From: Candidatus Kapaibacterium sp.
Lineage (GTDB): Bacteria; Bacteroidota; Ignavibacteria; Kapaibacteriales; UBA2268
DNA length: 8,153 bases
Direction: 5' to 3'
Assembly (NCBI GenBank): GCA_938038165.1
Contig: CALHRB010000190.1
Location: forward strand, 1 to 8,153
The position numbers and the translations under genes are program-made. Shown in pieces: positions 1-7,074 of the stretch. The notes beneath the pieces are model-generated. The model saw only the letters and a program-made list of their open reading frames with translations, was not told where the DNA came from and made no database searches. How positions within the stretch are numbered: the stretch's first letter is position 1; the number at the start of each line of letters is the position of its first letter.

Positions 1-522
1 AACGATAAAGAAATTGTTGATTTATTATTAAACAAGGATAAACAATTTACTAAGTTTTACCCAGTCTTGAAAAAAGAACCCTTTTTTGTTTCAAATAATA
101 ATAATTCCTCGGAATTAGAAAATATTTATCAACTTGTAACAAGAAAGCAAAAGATAAATAGGTCGTTCAAGTTGCTCGAAAATTCTGACTCAGTAAAATC
201 CTACATGTTGAACAATCAAGGAAATATAGGTATAGGGTATTTCTCGGGTATAATCGGAGATCCCCAGTTCAGGGCATTACCTATTGGATTTAATGATTCA
301 AGTGGTAAATATATATTTCCAAGAACCGTACATCAGTCTAATATCCTGCAAGGTTTCTATCCTTATATAGTAACATATTGGATCTATGTACGGGATCAAA
401 ATAATGAAGAAGCAATGAGACTGGGCAGATTTATATCCAAGCATTCCATTGCCCAGAAATATTTTAATGATTATGGTATAGTACCGGCTTATGCCAAAAT
501 TAATTTAATTGACGAAAGATAA
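1..522 (+). CDS. PstS-like phosphate/anion-binding periplasmic protein, C-terminal part
   Basis: The reading frame is open from base 1 to the TAA at 520-522, giving 173 residues of a protein whose start lies before the window; the TTG at 67 is internal, not a start. The fragment resembles the C-terminal lobe of PstS-type ABC-transporter substrate-binding proteins (PBP-like fold). It has a GNIGIGYFSG segment (about residues 74-83), matching the family's 'G.IGY' strand. It then has FPRTV (106-110), YPYIVTYWIYV (120-130), an acidic linker, and the helix LGRFISKHSIAQKYFNDYGIVPAY (141-164), which corresponds to the usual C-terminal 'F..F..S..GQ......GYVP' pattern. The expected role is capture of phosphate or a similar oxyanion in the periplasm. 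No permease or ATPase gene is visible, so partnership with a Pst transporter is unproven. In related bacteria such proteins often sit beside TonB/ExbBD and TPR genes, and the next gene here is a TPR protein 16 bases away. Confidence 0.72.
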   Translation, partial: NDKEIVDLLLNKDKQFTKFYPVLKKEPFFVSNNNNSSELENIYQLVTRKQKINRSFKLLENSDSVKSYMLNNQGNIGIGYFSGIIGDPQFRALPIGFNDSSGKYIFPRTVHQSNILQGFYPYIVTYWIYVRDQNNEEAMRLGRFISKHSIAQKYFNDYGIVPAYAKINLIDER

Positions 523-525
523 AAA

Positions 526-530
526 AAGGA
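526..530 (+). promoter_or_regulatory. Shine-Dalgarno sequence that fixes the TPR gene start
   Basis: AAGGA lies 8 bases before the ATG at 539, just after the stop codon of the upstream gene. It favours ATG 539 over the longer TTG reading at 509, which overlaps the upstream gene and adds ten charged residues before the signal peptide. It also favours it over ATG 560, which has no purine-rich leader. Confidence 0.65.
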
Positions 531-538
531 ATAATGTT

Positions 539-2299
539 ATGAAATATAGATTGAATGTAATGAAAAACAAATCACTTAAGAATTTATACATGTTTTTTTT
601 GATTAATCTTCTGCTAATTCTCTTTGCTTCTGTTAGCTTATATTCACAGAGTGCTTATGACCAAATGAGAACTTTTGTGAATGAATCTGACTATATGAAA
701 GCCTCTGAATTTATTCCTCAGGCTGTTAAGGACAATCCAAAGGATGTTAATGTTCATTTACTTGCCGGTGACATTTACTTTGAGCTTGAAAAATATTCAG
801 AAGCTCTAAATATGTATCAGAAAGCTGATGATATTAAGAGTAAACAAACCCTAGTGTTACGAAAAATAGGAAAGACTCTGTCTGAAATGAGTCGGCACCA
901 GGATGCTATAAAAATTCTGAAAGACGCTGTTGCAATTGATAAAAATGATTATAAAAATTTGTTAGAATTAGGCAATGCTTACATCAAAAGCAATCAACTT
1001 AATGAAGCCGAATTAATAATTACAAAAGCCAGAGAAATGAACAGAAAAAGTTCAGAAGCATTTGTCGCTCTTGGCGATTTATATTTTGCACAAAAAGTTT
1101 ATCCTTTGGCAAGGAGCAATTACGAAGAAGCTCTTGCTATTGACGAAAATTTGACCGAAGCAAGAGTTAAACTTGCCACGACTTACTATCGGCTTGCTAA
1201 TCAGGAAATAGACAAAGATCTCGCCAACGAACTCTTTACACGTTCATTAAAAGAATGGAATATTGTTACCCAAAAAGATCCGAAAAATGCCAAAGCACTC
1301 AAAGAACAGGGTAGAATACTTTTCTTTGCAAAGCAGTATGGCGAAGCAGCACAATCATTTTTTAGATATTTGGATTTAAGAAGCGATGATAATTTAATTA
1401 GATGGTATTACGCTCAGTCACTGGTTGAAATCGGTAAATGCGATTCTGCTGTAACTCAGCTAAAAATTGTTACTGAAGTTATTGATTCAGTTAAAGACAA
1501 AGCTAAACTTAAATTAGCTCAATGTTATTTTGAACAAAAAAGATTTATTGAAAGTGCTGAATCTTACGAAGAATTAAAAAATGTGATTGAACTCGACAAT
1601 GTTGATATAGAAAGGCTTGCTGTAGCATATCTAAGAAATGGAGATACTGTCAAAGCTCTTGTTAATTATAAAGAGTTGGTTGAAAAAGACAACAATCGCT
1701 GCGTTCTAATGTACCAAACAGGTATTTTGTCAATTCTCATAAAAGATTATAACAACGCTTTGTATTTTTTTGGTAAACACTATCAAAATTGCAACGATTC
1801 ACTTACACCAAAAACATTATATTATTTAGGTAATGCTTATTTCAACTTATCTCAAAATGACTCAGCCATTGCGTACTTAAATTTATCATTAACAAAAGAC
1901 CCAGATTACATTTCTTCACGTATATTTTTGGGAGATATATATACTTCATCAGCCTACAATGGTAACAAGCAACTAAAAGATAATGCTAAAAATGAATTTA
2001 GATTAGCAATAAACAGAGGAATGCAAGACACTGCAAGGTTTGGAAGGGAATTACTTCAAGCCTATGCTAAGCTTTGTGGGATATATCTTGAAGAAAAGAA
2101 TTTTAATGAGTTACAAAAAGTTGCAAAACAATGGACAGACTATGATAGTAGGTCTCAGTTTGCTTGGCTTTACCTGGCAATTTCCTATCAAGGGCAAGGT
2201 GATAAGGATAGTGCCTGCCGAAGTTACAGACGAGTTTTGCAAATTGATCCCAAAAATACTACTGCCAAAAAAAATATTGATCTCCTTCAATGTCAGTAA
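539..2299 (+). CDS. Secreted/periplasmic tetratricopeptide-repeat protein
   Basis: This is a 586-residue protein counted from ATG 539. The N-terminus is a clear export signal: basic residues, a hydrophobic stretch at about residues 17-34, and a likely cleavage after LYSQ (about 37), a common end for Bacteroidota signal peptides. No lipobox Cys is seen, so a soluble periplasmic protein is most likely. The rest is alpha-helical TPR solenoid. Good repeats lie at about 67-99, 107-137, 139-171, 172-205, 248-280, 423-457 and 542-574, with more divergent ones between 290 and 420. They show typical spaced G/A, Y and A positions and 'P.N' or 'D.N' turns. TPRs are protein-interaction scaffolds and no enzymatic domain is visible. 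It lies 16 bases after the PstS-like gene, so the two are probably cotranscribed, and a hairpin terminator candidate follows. A role with the binding protein or with a TonB/ExbBD energy-coupling unit is inference from context. The specific function is unknown. Confidence 0.85.
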   Translation: MKYRLNVMKNKSLKNLYMFFLINLLLILFASVSLYSQSAYDQMRTFVNESDYMKASEFIPQAVKDNPKDVNVHLLAGDIYFELEKYSEALNMYQKADDIKSKQTLVLRKIGKTLSEMSRHQDAIKILKDAVAIDKNDYKNLLELGNAYIKSNQLNEAELIITKAREMNRKSSEAFVALGDLYFAQKVYPLARSNYEEALAIDENLTEARVKLATTYYRLANQEIDKDLANELFTRSLKEWNIVTQKDPKNAKALKEQGRILFFAKQYGEAAQSFFRYLDLRSDDNLIRWYYAQSLVEIGKCDSAVTQLKIVTEVIDSVKDKAKLKLAQCYFEQKRFIESAESYEELKNVIELDNVDIERLAVAYLRNGDTVKALVNYKELVEKDNNRCVLMYQTGILSILIKDYNNALYFFGKHYQNCNDSLTPKTLYYLGNAYFNLSQNDSAIAYLNLSLTKDPDYISSRIFLGDIYTSSAYNGNKQLKDNAKNEFRLAINRGMQDTARFGRELLQAYAKLCGIYLEEKNFNELQKVAKQWTDYDSRSQFAWLYLAISYQGQGDKDSACRSYRRVLQIDPKNTTAKKNIDLLQCQ

Positions 2300-2353
2300 A
2301 AATCTTATTAGATAAAAATTAATAATTTATAAAGAATAGATTAATTTAAAATT

Positions 2354-2386
2354 GCCCAATTTGAAATATCAGCCAGATTGGGCTTT
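2354..2386 (+). terminator. Hairpin terminator candidate after the TPR gene
   Basis: GCCCAATTTG (2354-2363) pairs with CAGATTGGGC (2374-2383), a 10-bp stem with one G-U pair and a 10-base loop. Three T bases and then a T/A-rich tract follow. The T run is short, so efficiency is uncertain. Its position between two gene groups, 55 bases after the TPR stop and just before a promoter candidate, supports the call. Confidence 0.6.
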
Positions 2387-2397
2387 CCTATATATAA

Positions 2398-2428
2398 TTT
2401 GTTCTTTCTTCAAAATTAACTATATTTG
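2398..2428 (+). promoter_or_regulatory. Bacteroidota-type promoter for the yceD-rpmF-pls/fab cluster
   Basis: TTTG at 2398-2401 (-33 box) is followed after exactly 19 bases by TATATTTG at 2421-2428 (-7 box, consensus TAnnTTTG). This matches the promoter form known for the primary sigma factor of Bacteroidota in both boxes and spacing. It lies 15 bases after the terminator hairpin and its T bases end, and 22 bases before the ATG at 2450. Transcription would then start around 2433-2436 with a leader of roughly 15 bases. The match is seen in the sequence; activity is inferred. Confidence 0.65.
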
Positions 2429-2449
2429 TAAGTTTATTTTGATAAGAAA

Positions 2450-2974
2450 ATGTTAAAGATATATATACATGGTTTAAAAGATGGAAACTATGATGTCCAT
2501 CTGAAGGTAATGGCTAAGGAACTGAAATTGTTATCTGATGAATTTTTTGGTGAGGTAAATTTCGATGGACAGATGAGAATTATAGGTAAAAGATATTCAA
2601 TTGTCGGTACAGCCGAATGCTTGGCTAAATTTCAATGCGATTTAAGTTTGCGGGAATTTGAACAAAATATTAAAACCGAAATGAACTGTACCTTTTTGGC
2701 AAATAACGAATTGTTTCATATGAAAAAAAATAATGCAATAATTGAAACAGCTGAGGTAATTATTCACGAAGATGAAAAATATATTGACTTAACAAATGAT
2801 ATTGTCGAGGAATTAACTGTTCACCTTCCAATGAAAAGAATTCATCCCGATTTGGAAGGAAAAAAACTGGAAGATTTATATCCTGAGTATTCAGCAAAAC
2901 TCAACAATATTCAAAAAAGAAATTATGACGATAGATGGGAAGTGCTAAAGGGGATTAAGTTCGAAAAAGAATGA
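2450..2974 (+). CDS. yceD: DUF177/YceD family protein
   Basis: This 174-residue protein has the hallmarks of the YceD/DUF177 family, which is almost always encoded directly before rpmF. It has a central conserved segment with AECLAKFQCDLSLREFEQ (about 55-72), including Cys57 and Cys63. An acidic stretch with IDLTNDIVEELTVHLP (112-127) follows, and the C-terminal signature is DRWEVLKGI (161-169). The length is typical. The family has been linked to accumulation of 23S rRNA and ribosomal proteins in some bacteria and plants, but its biochemistry is not settled. The start at ATG 2450 has no Shine-Dalgarno, only an A-rich leader, and lies 22 bases after the promoter candidate. The gap to rpmF is 58 bases. 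Family identity is well supported by motif and position; function is not. Confidence 0.85.
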   Translation: MLKIYIHGLKDGNYDVHLKVMAKELKLLSDEFFGEVNFDGQMRIIGKRYSIVGTAECLAKFQCDLSLREFEQNIKTEMNCTFLANNELFHMKKNNAIIETAEVIIHEDEKYIDLTNDIVEELTVHLPMKRIHPDLEGKKLEDLYPEYSAKLNNIQKRNYDDRWEVLKGIKFEKE

Positions 2975-3020
2975 CAATAAAATTTATATCAAAATGATAA
3001 TTAAAAATTTATTATAAAAT

Positions 3021-3025
3021 AAGGA
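3021..3025 (+). promoter_or_regulatory. Shine-Dalgarno sequence of rpmF
   Basis: AAGGA stands 7 bases before the rpmF ATG at 3033, ideal spacing. It stands out because the genes on either side (yceD and plsX) lack such a site. Confidence 0.65.
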
Positions 3026-3032
3026 ATTTTTT

Positions 3033-3206
3033 ATGCCAAATCCAACAAGAAGACACTCTAAAACACGAAGAGACAAGAGAAGAACACATTACAAGGCTGT
3101 TGCACACAGAAGCTGTTCCTGCCCTCAATGCGGTGCTCCAAAGCTCCCCCATAGAGCATGTCCGGAATGTGGGTATTACAACGGTCGCAAAGTTCTCACA
3201 ACTTAA
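3033..3206 (+). CDS. rpmF: 50S ribosomal protein L32 (bL32)
   Basis: This is a 57-codon gene running from ATG 3033 to TAA 3204-3206. It is a small, strongly basic protein of the large ribosomal subunit, located near the peptide exit region. The N-terminus MPNPTRRHSKTRRDKRR is the classic L32 opening (usually 'AVPKRR.SK.R...RR'). The C-terminal half is a zinc ribbon with CPQC (30-33) and CPEC (43-46), followed by GYYNGRKVL. All four zinc cysteines are present, so this is the zinc-binding (C+) form, with an extra Cys at 28. The upstream yceD and downstream plsX are its conserved neighbours across bacteria. A good Shine-Dalgarno precedes it, fitting a highly translated gene. Confidence 0.96.
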   Translation: MPNPTRRHSKTRRDKRRTHYKAVAHRSCSCPQCGAPKLPHRACPECGYYNGRKVLTT

Positions 3207-3236
3207 TTTTTCTAATAAATTATAATATATTTAGCA

Positions 3237-4283
3237 TTGGATAAGAAGAAATTCAGGGTTGTTGTTGATGCTATGGGTGGTGATTTTGCACCTATGAATG
3301 AAATTCAGGGTGTTATATCTGTTTTCGAATCTAAACCACAAGATTTAGATTTGGAAATTATTTTGATTGGTAATGAAAATAAAATCAGAAATTCCCTTGA
3401 GCAATTCAATAAAGATAAGCAAAGGAATTTAAACTACTCAATTATCCATGCTGAAGAAGTTATAACTATGGATGATGAACCTACAATTGCTTTGAAAAAG
3501 AAAAAAAATTCTTCACTATACAAAGGTCTGGAATTACATAGTCAAGGTTATGCCGATGCTTTTGTTTCAGCTGGTAATACAGGAGCTGTTTTATCAACTG
3601 CAACAATTCTAAGTGGCAGAATCAATGGAGTTAGCCGACCGACGATTGGTTCTTTTTTCCCAACTAAAAATAGATATCCAACTTTAGTTCTCGATGTTGG
3701 TGCAAATATTGATACTAAAGCCCGTTATCTTTATGAATTTGCTGTAATGGGTTCAATTTATGCAACTCAAATGCTTGGACTGGAACACCCTAAAGTCGGA
3801 CTTCTGAACATTGGCGAGGAAGAAACAAAAGGCAATGATGTTCTACTAGAAGCATACCAACTACTTAAATCAAGCAATTTAAATTTCCTGGGTAATGTGG
3901 AAGGACGTGATATTTTGAATGGTTCGGCTGATGTTATTATTTGTGATGGATTCACTGGCAATGTAATTCTGAAATTTGCTGAAAGTGTTCTTGATTTGTT
4001 TAAAACAAAATTGAAGAGTTTTGCAAACAAAAATATATTCAATACAATACTACTTGCTTTGCTTAAACCAGCATTGAAAAAAGTCTTTGCCGAATTTGAT
4101 TATCAAAAATATGGTGGTGTTCCTATTTTAGGCATTAACGGTGTTGTTATCATTGGTCACGGAAAATCTTCTCCATTAGCCATTCAGAACATGATATTCA
4201 AAGCAATAGAACAAATCAAAAAAGATATCAATAAAAAAATTGAAATCGCATTGACTAATTCCATATTATCAACCAATAATTAA
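3237..4283 (+). CDS. plsX: Phosphate acyltransferase PlsX
   Basis: This 348-residue protein converts acyl-ACP and inorganic phosphate to acyl-phosphate, the acyl donor for PlsY in phosphatidic acid synthesis. It is a peripheral membrane enzyme. Family motifs run the whole length: DAMGGDFAP (11-19), SAGNTGA (111-117), DVGANID (153-159), NIGEEETKGN (191-200), DGFTGN (237-242) and the C-terminal GGVPILGINGVVIIGHG (293-309). The length is normal. The start is TTG at 3237: an in-frame stop lies at 3216, only ATT/ATA triplets lie between, and the first in-frame ATG would fall inside the DAMGG motif. No Shine-Dalgarno is visible, so translation may be weak or coupled. It starts 30 bases after rpmF and ends 6 bases before fabH, and sits in one apparent operon with the fab genes that supply its substrate. 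Confidence 0.96.
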   Translation: MDKKKFRVVVDAMGGDFAPMNEIQGVISVFESKPQDLDLEIILIGNENKIRNSLEQFNKDKQRNLNYSIIHAEEVITMDDEPTIALKKKKNSSLYKGLELHSQGYADAFVSAGNTGAVLSTATILSGRINGVSRPTIGSFFPTKNRYPTLVLDVGANIDTKARYLYEFAVMGSIYATQMLGLEHPKVGLLNIGEEETKGNDVLLEAYQLLKSSNLNFLGNVEGRDILNGSADVIICDGFTGNVILKFAESVLDLFKTKLKSFANKNIFNTILLALLKPALKKVFAEFDYQKYGGVPILGINGVVIIGHGKSSPLAIQNMIFKAIEQIKKDINKKIEIALTNSILSTNN

Positions 4284-4289
4284 AAAATT

Positions 4290-5273
4290 ATGCCAGCAAT
4301 TATTACTTCTATAGCTCACTATGTTCCTTCTGATGTTTACACAAATGAATATTTTGAAAAATATCTTGACACATCTCACGAATGGATAATGGAAAGGACC
4401 GGCATCGCTGAAAGAAGATTTGCAAAGGAAGGAGCTAATTCTGATTTAATCATCCCGGCTGCAAAAGAATGTATGGAAAAAAGAGGCATCGGACCCGATG
4501 ATATAGATTGTATTATCATTCCTACCGTTACTCCCGATCATATGTTTCCTTCAACTGCCTGTGTTGTTCAAAACAAACTTGGAATAAAAAAAGCATGGGG
4601 CTTTGACTTATCAGCAGCTTGCTCTGGATTTCTGTTTGCCCTGATAACTGCCTCGAAGTTAGTTGAAAGCGGAGCTGTCAAAAGATTACTATTATGCGGA
4701 TCGGACAAGATGAGTTCTATAGTAAATTTCGATGATCGTGCCCAGGCTGTTTTGTTCGGCGATGGTGCAGGAGTTGTTTTAATTGAAAATTCTGATGATC
4801 CTGATTACGGATTGCAGGATTTTATTTTGCAAATTGACGGTTCTGGAGGACAGTATTTAAAACAAGTGGCAGGGGGAAGCTTTAAACCCGCTTCGTTCGA
4901 AACAGTGCAAAACAAAGAACATTATATTTATCAAGATGGACAGGCAGTTTTCAAAGCAGCCGTTAAAGGAATGGCTGATGTAACAGTTGAAATAATGGAA
5001 AAAAATGGTTTGAGGAGCGAGGATATTGCATGGTTAGTACCCCATCAAGCAAATCTTAGAATAATTACTGCCACTGCAAAAAGAATGGGGTTGGAGATGG
5101 ATAAAGTCATGGTTAATATTGAAAAATATGGCAATACAACTGCCGGAACTATTCCAATCTGTCTTTCTGAATGGTATCAGTCTGGTAAATTAAAAAAAGG
5201 GGATAAGATTATACTTGCCGGATTTGGTGCTGGATTTACATGGGGTGCTATTTACTTCATCTGGAATCTTTAA
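4290..5273 (+). CDS. fabH: 3-oxoacyl-ACP synthase III (FabH)
   Basis: This cytoplasmic condensing enzyme starts type II fatty-acid synthesis by joining an acyl-CoA primer to malonyl-ACP. The 327-residue length is typical. The thiolase-fold Cys-His-Asn triad is complete: Cys111 in SAACSGF, His252 in PHQANLRI and Asn282 in YGNTTAGTIP. The N-terminal TSHEWIMERTGIAERR (29-44) and the C-terminal GFGAGFTWGA (311-320) are also FabH signatures. The PHQAN motif and an early Cys separate it from FabF/FabB. It starts at ATG 4290, 6 bases after the plsX stop, with an A-rich leader and no Shine-Dalgarno, so translational coupling to plsX is plausible. Whether it prefers acetyl-CoA or branched primers cannot be read safely from the sequence. 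Confidence 0.96.
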   Translation: MPAIITSIAHYVPSDVYTNEYFEKYLDTSHEWIMERTGIAERRFAKEGANSDLIIPAAKECMEKRGIGPDDIDCIIIPTVTPDHMFPSTACVVQNKLGIKKAWGFDLSAACSGFLFALITASKLVESGAVKRLLLCGSDKMSSIVNFDDRAQAVLFGDGAGVVLIENSDDPDYGLQDFILQIDGSGGQYLKQVAGGSFKPASFETVQNKEHYIYQDGQAVFKAAVKGMADVTVEIMEKNGLRSEDIAWLVPHQANLRIITATAKRMGLEMDKVMVNIEKYGNTTAGTIPICLSEWYQSGKLKKGDKIILAGFGAGFTWGAIYFIWNL

Positions 5274-5318
5274 ATTATTTGCGAAATTTAAATTAAAAAT
5301 AAATTTTAAGTTCAAAAT

Positions 5319-6242
5319 ATGAAAACAGCTCTGTTATTTTCTGGACAAGGCTCTCAATACGTGGGAATGTTTAAAGATATTTATGAAAAATTTCCACTGG
5401 CAAGAGAAATCGTCAATAAAGCCGATGAGATATTAAATTACTCCCTTAGTACTATTTGCTTTGAGGGTCCTATTGAGAAATTGAAAGAAACCCGCTATAC
5501 CCAACCAGCTATCTTTTTGCATAGTGCTGTGATTATATCACTTTTGAAAAATATCTTGAAATTCGATGCTACTGCAGGACATTCAGTCGGTGAATATGCT
5601 GCACTTTTTGCCTCAGATGTTTTCGATTTTGAATCTGCACTAAAACTTGTCTCGTTAAGAGGAGAATTAATGTTTAGAGCTGGGGAAATTATGCCAGGGA
5701 CAATGTTTGCAGTTATTAATTTAGCTGATGACAAAGTTGAAGAAGTTTGCAAAGAATTAACTCTAACCGGTAATGGTAATGTTGTTGTTGCAGCCAATTA
5801 CAACAGTCCTGGCCAAGTTGTAGTTTCTGGTTCTGCTGAATATTTAAGACAAAATGTTCACAAATTCAAAGAAGCCGGAGCAAGAATTGTTACTGAATTA
5901 GTTGTTAGTGGAGCCTTTCATTCTCCACTTGTAGAGCCTGCTAAAATCGAATTAGAAAAGGCAATAAATAATCTTAGATTTAAAGATGCTATAGTTCCTG
6001 TCTATAGTAATGTGTTCGCAAAACCATTAACATCAGCCGAAGAAATCAAAAATGCCCTGGTACTTCAACTAACATCACCAGTGAAGTGGTCACAAAGTCT
6101 AATAAAAATGAAAGAAGATGGTTTTGAAAGATTTATTGAAATTGGTCCCGGACAGGTTTTACAGGGTCTTGCAAAGCGAACTTTGTCAGGTATTGAAATT
6201 CTTGGAATTGATAAGTCCGACGATTTAGAAAAATTTATTTAA
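5319..6242 (+). CDS. fabD: Malonyl-CoA:ACP transacylase (FabD)
   Basis: This 307-residue enzyme moves malonyl from CoA to the phosphopantetheine arm of ACP, supplying the extender for FabH and FabF. The N-terminal FSGQGSQYVGM (7-17) is the oxyanion-hole motif. The nucleophile is Ser89 in GHSVGEYAAL (87-96), Arg114 in SLRGELM binds the malonyl carboxylate, and the catalytic His201 is in SGAFHSPLV. QLTSPVKW (250-257) and FIEIGPGQVL (272-281) complete the family pattern. The length and all key residues are normal. The gap of 45 bases after fabH is nearly pure A/T. ATG 5319 is preceded by AAAAT and lacks a Shine-Dalgarno. Confidence 0.96.
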   Translation: MKTALLFSGQGSQYVGMFKDIYEKFPLAREIVNKADEILNYSLSTICFEGPIEKLKETRYTQPAIFLHSAVIISLLKNILKFDATAGHSVGEYAALFASDVFDFESALKLVSLRGELMFRAGEIMPGTMFAVINLADDKVEEVCKELTLTGNGNVVVAANYNSPGQVVVSGSAEYLRQNVHKFKEAGARIVTELVVSGAFHSPLVEPAKIELEKAINNLRFKDAIVPVYSNVFAKPLTSAEEIKNALVLQLTSPVKWSQSLIKMKEDGFERFIEIGPGQVLQGLAKRTLSGIEILGIDKSDDLEKFI

Positions 6243-6268
6243 AAAATGTAAATATTTTAATATATTTG
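6238..6268 (+). promoter_or_regulatory. Possible internal promoter before fabG
   Basis: TATATTTG at 6261-6268 is a perfect -7 box (TAnnTTTG), identical to the one before yceD. Exactly 19 bases upstream is TTTA (6238-6241), a 3-of-4 match to the -33 box that overlaps the fabD stop codon. It lies 25 bases before the fabG ATG. In such an A/T-rich gap a chance match is possible. It would give extra transcription of fabG-acpP-fabF. Confidence 0.35.
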
Positions 6269-6293
6269 TTTTCTGTAAACTTATAAAAATAAA

Positions 6294-7037
6294 ATGGGTA
6301 GATTTAAAAACAAAGTAGTAATTGTAACAGGTGGATGTCGGGGAATAGGCAAGGCTATAGTTTCTAGATTGGCCAATGAAGGTGCTTATGTATATGCTCT
6401 TGATTATGTTCTACCGAAAGAAAACGAGGTATTCATCGAAGATGAATCAATTAAAGCTCTGATTAAGTGTATCCAAGTTGACGTAACCTCAGAATCCTCA
6501 GTAAATAAAGCAATCGAAGAAGTACTGAATGACAAAAAAAGAATAGATATTTTAGTGAATAATGCCGGTATAACAAGGGATAATCTGGTGTTAAGGCTCA
6601 ATGAAGCTGATTGGGATGCAGTTTTGAATACAAATTTAAAAGGTGCTTTCTTATGCTCAAGAGCCGTCGCCAGAACAATGATGGGACAGAGAAGCGGCAG
6701 AATAATTAATATAGGCTCTATTGTTGGTTCTATTGGTAACGCTGGACAGGCAAATTATTCTGCATCAAAAGCTGGATTAATAGGACTGACCAAATCTTTG
6801 GCTAAAGAGTTTGCTTCAAGAAATATTCTGGTGAATTGTGTTGCTCCGGGATTTGTTTTAACTGAAATGACGGATAAATTAACAGATGAACAAAAATCAT
6901 CATTCCTGGGAAATATTCCATTAAAAAGAGGTGCTTCACCGAGCGAAATAGCTTCGGTTGTGGCTTTCCTTGCTTCTGAAGATTCAAACTATATTACCGG
7001 TCAGGTAATACATGTTGATGGTGGTTTAGCAATGTAA
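6294..7037 (+). CDS. fabG: 3-oxoacyl-ACP reductase (FabG)
   Basis: This 247-residue classical short-chain dehydrogenase/reductase reduces 3-ketoacyl-ACP to 3-hydroxyacyl-ACP, the first reduction of each elongation cycle. The cofactor-binding turn is TGGCRGIG (12-19) and the fold motif is NNAG (89-92), followed by ITRDNL, which is characteristic of FabG. The catalytic residues are Asn114, Ser142, Tyr155 and Lys159 (YSASK). PGFVLTEMT (185-193) and the C-terminal YITGQVIHVDGG (233-244) complete the pattern. An Asp (Asp37, in YALDY) sits at the end of the second strand, where NAD-dependent SDRs carry it. E. coli FabG has Ala36-Thr37 in this region and uses NADPH, so NADH preference is inferred. 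It starts at ATG 6294 after an AAAATAAA leader without Shine-Dalgarno. Its position between fabD and acpP confirms the fatty-acid role. Confidence 0.95.
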   Translation: MGRFKNKVVIVTGGCRGIGKAIVSRLANEGAYVYALDYVLPKENEVFIEDESIKALIKCIQVDVTSESSVNKAIEEVLNDKKRIDILVNNAGITRDNLVLRLNEADWDAVLNTNLKGAFLCSRAVARTMMGQRSGRIINIGSIVGSIGNAGQANYSASKAGLIGLTKSLAKEFASRNILVNCVAPGFVLTEMTDKLTDEQKSSFLGNIPLKRGASPSEIASVVAFLASEDSNYITGQVIHVDGGLAM

Positions 7038-7064
7038 TTTTTTTTTAACATATTAATACATATT

Positions 7065-7070
7065 AGGAGA
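7065..7070 (+). promoter_or_regulatory. Strong Shine-Dalgarno sequence of acpP
   Basis: AGGAGA ends 4 bases before the ATG at 7075. It is the best ribosome-binding site in the window and fits the very high protein level that ACP usually needs compared with the enzymes around it. Confidence 0.7.
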
Positions 7071-7074
7071 CATT

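Noticed and set aside
67..522. TTG at 67 as the start of the first gene
   Set aside because: The frame is open back to base 1, the protein is only the C-terminal part of a PstS-like fold, and there is no signal peptide or ribosome-binding site at 67.
2040..2315. Second + strand reading frame of 91 codons overlapping the TPR gene end
   Set aside because: It lies in another frame inside the TPR gene, whose repeats continue to residue 574. Its translation shows no recognisable motif.
3226..3233. TATATTTA before plsX as a -7 box
   Set aside because: It lacks the final G, has no -33 partner at the right distance, and is too close to the start codon.
3767..4042. Antisense open frame within plsX
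   Set aside because: It is a shadow of the strongly conserved PlsX coding frame, with low-complexity translation and no start signal.
5278..5307. TTTG, 18 bases, TAAATTTT before fabD as another promoter
   Set aside because: The -7 box lacks its G, the spacing is off by one, and transcription would begin only about five bases before the fabD ATG.
5495..5797. Antisense open frame within fabD
   Set aside because: It lies opposite the FabD active-site region; its composition is that of a complementary-strand shadow.
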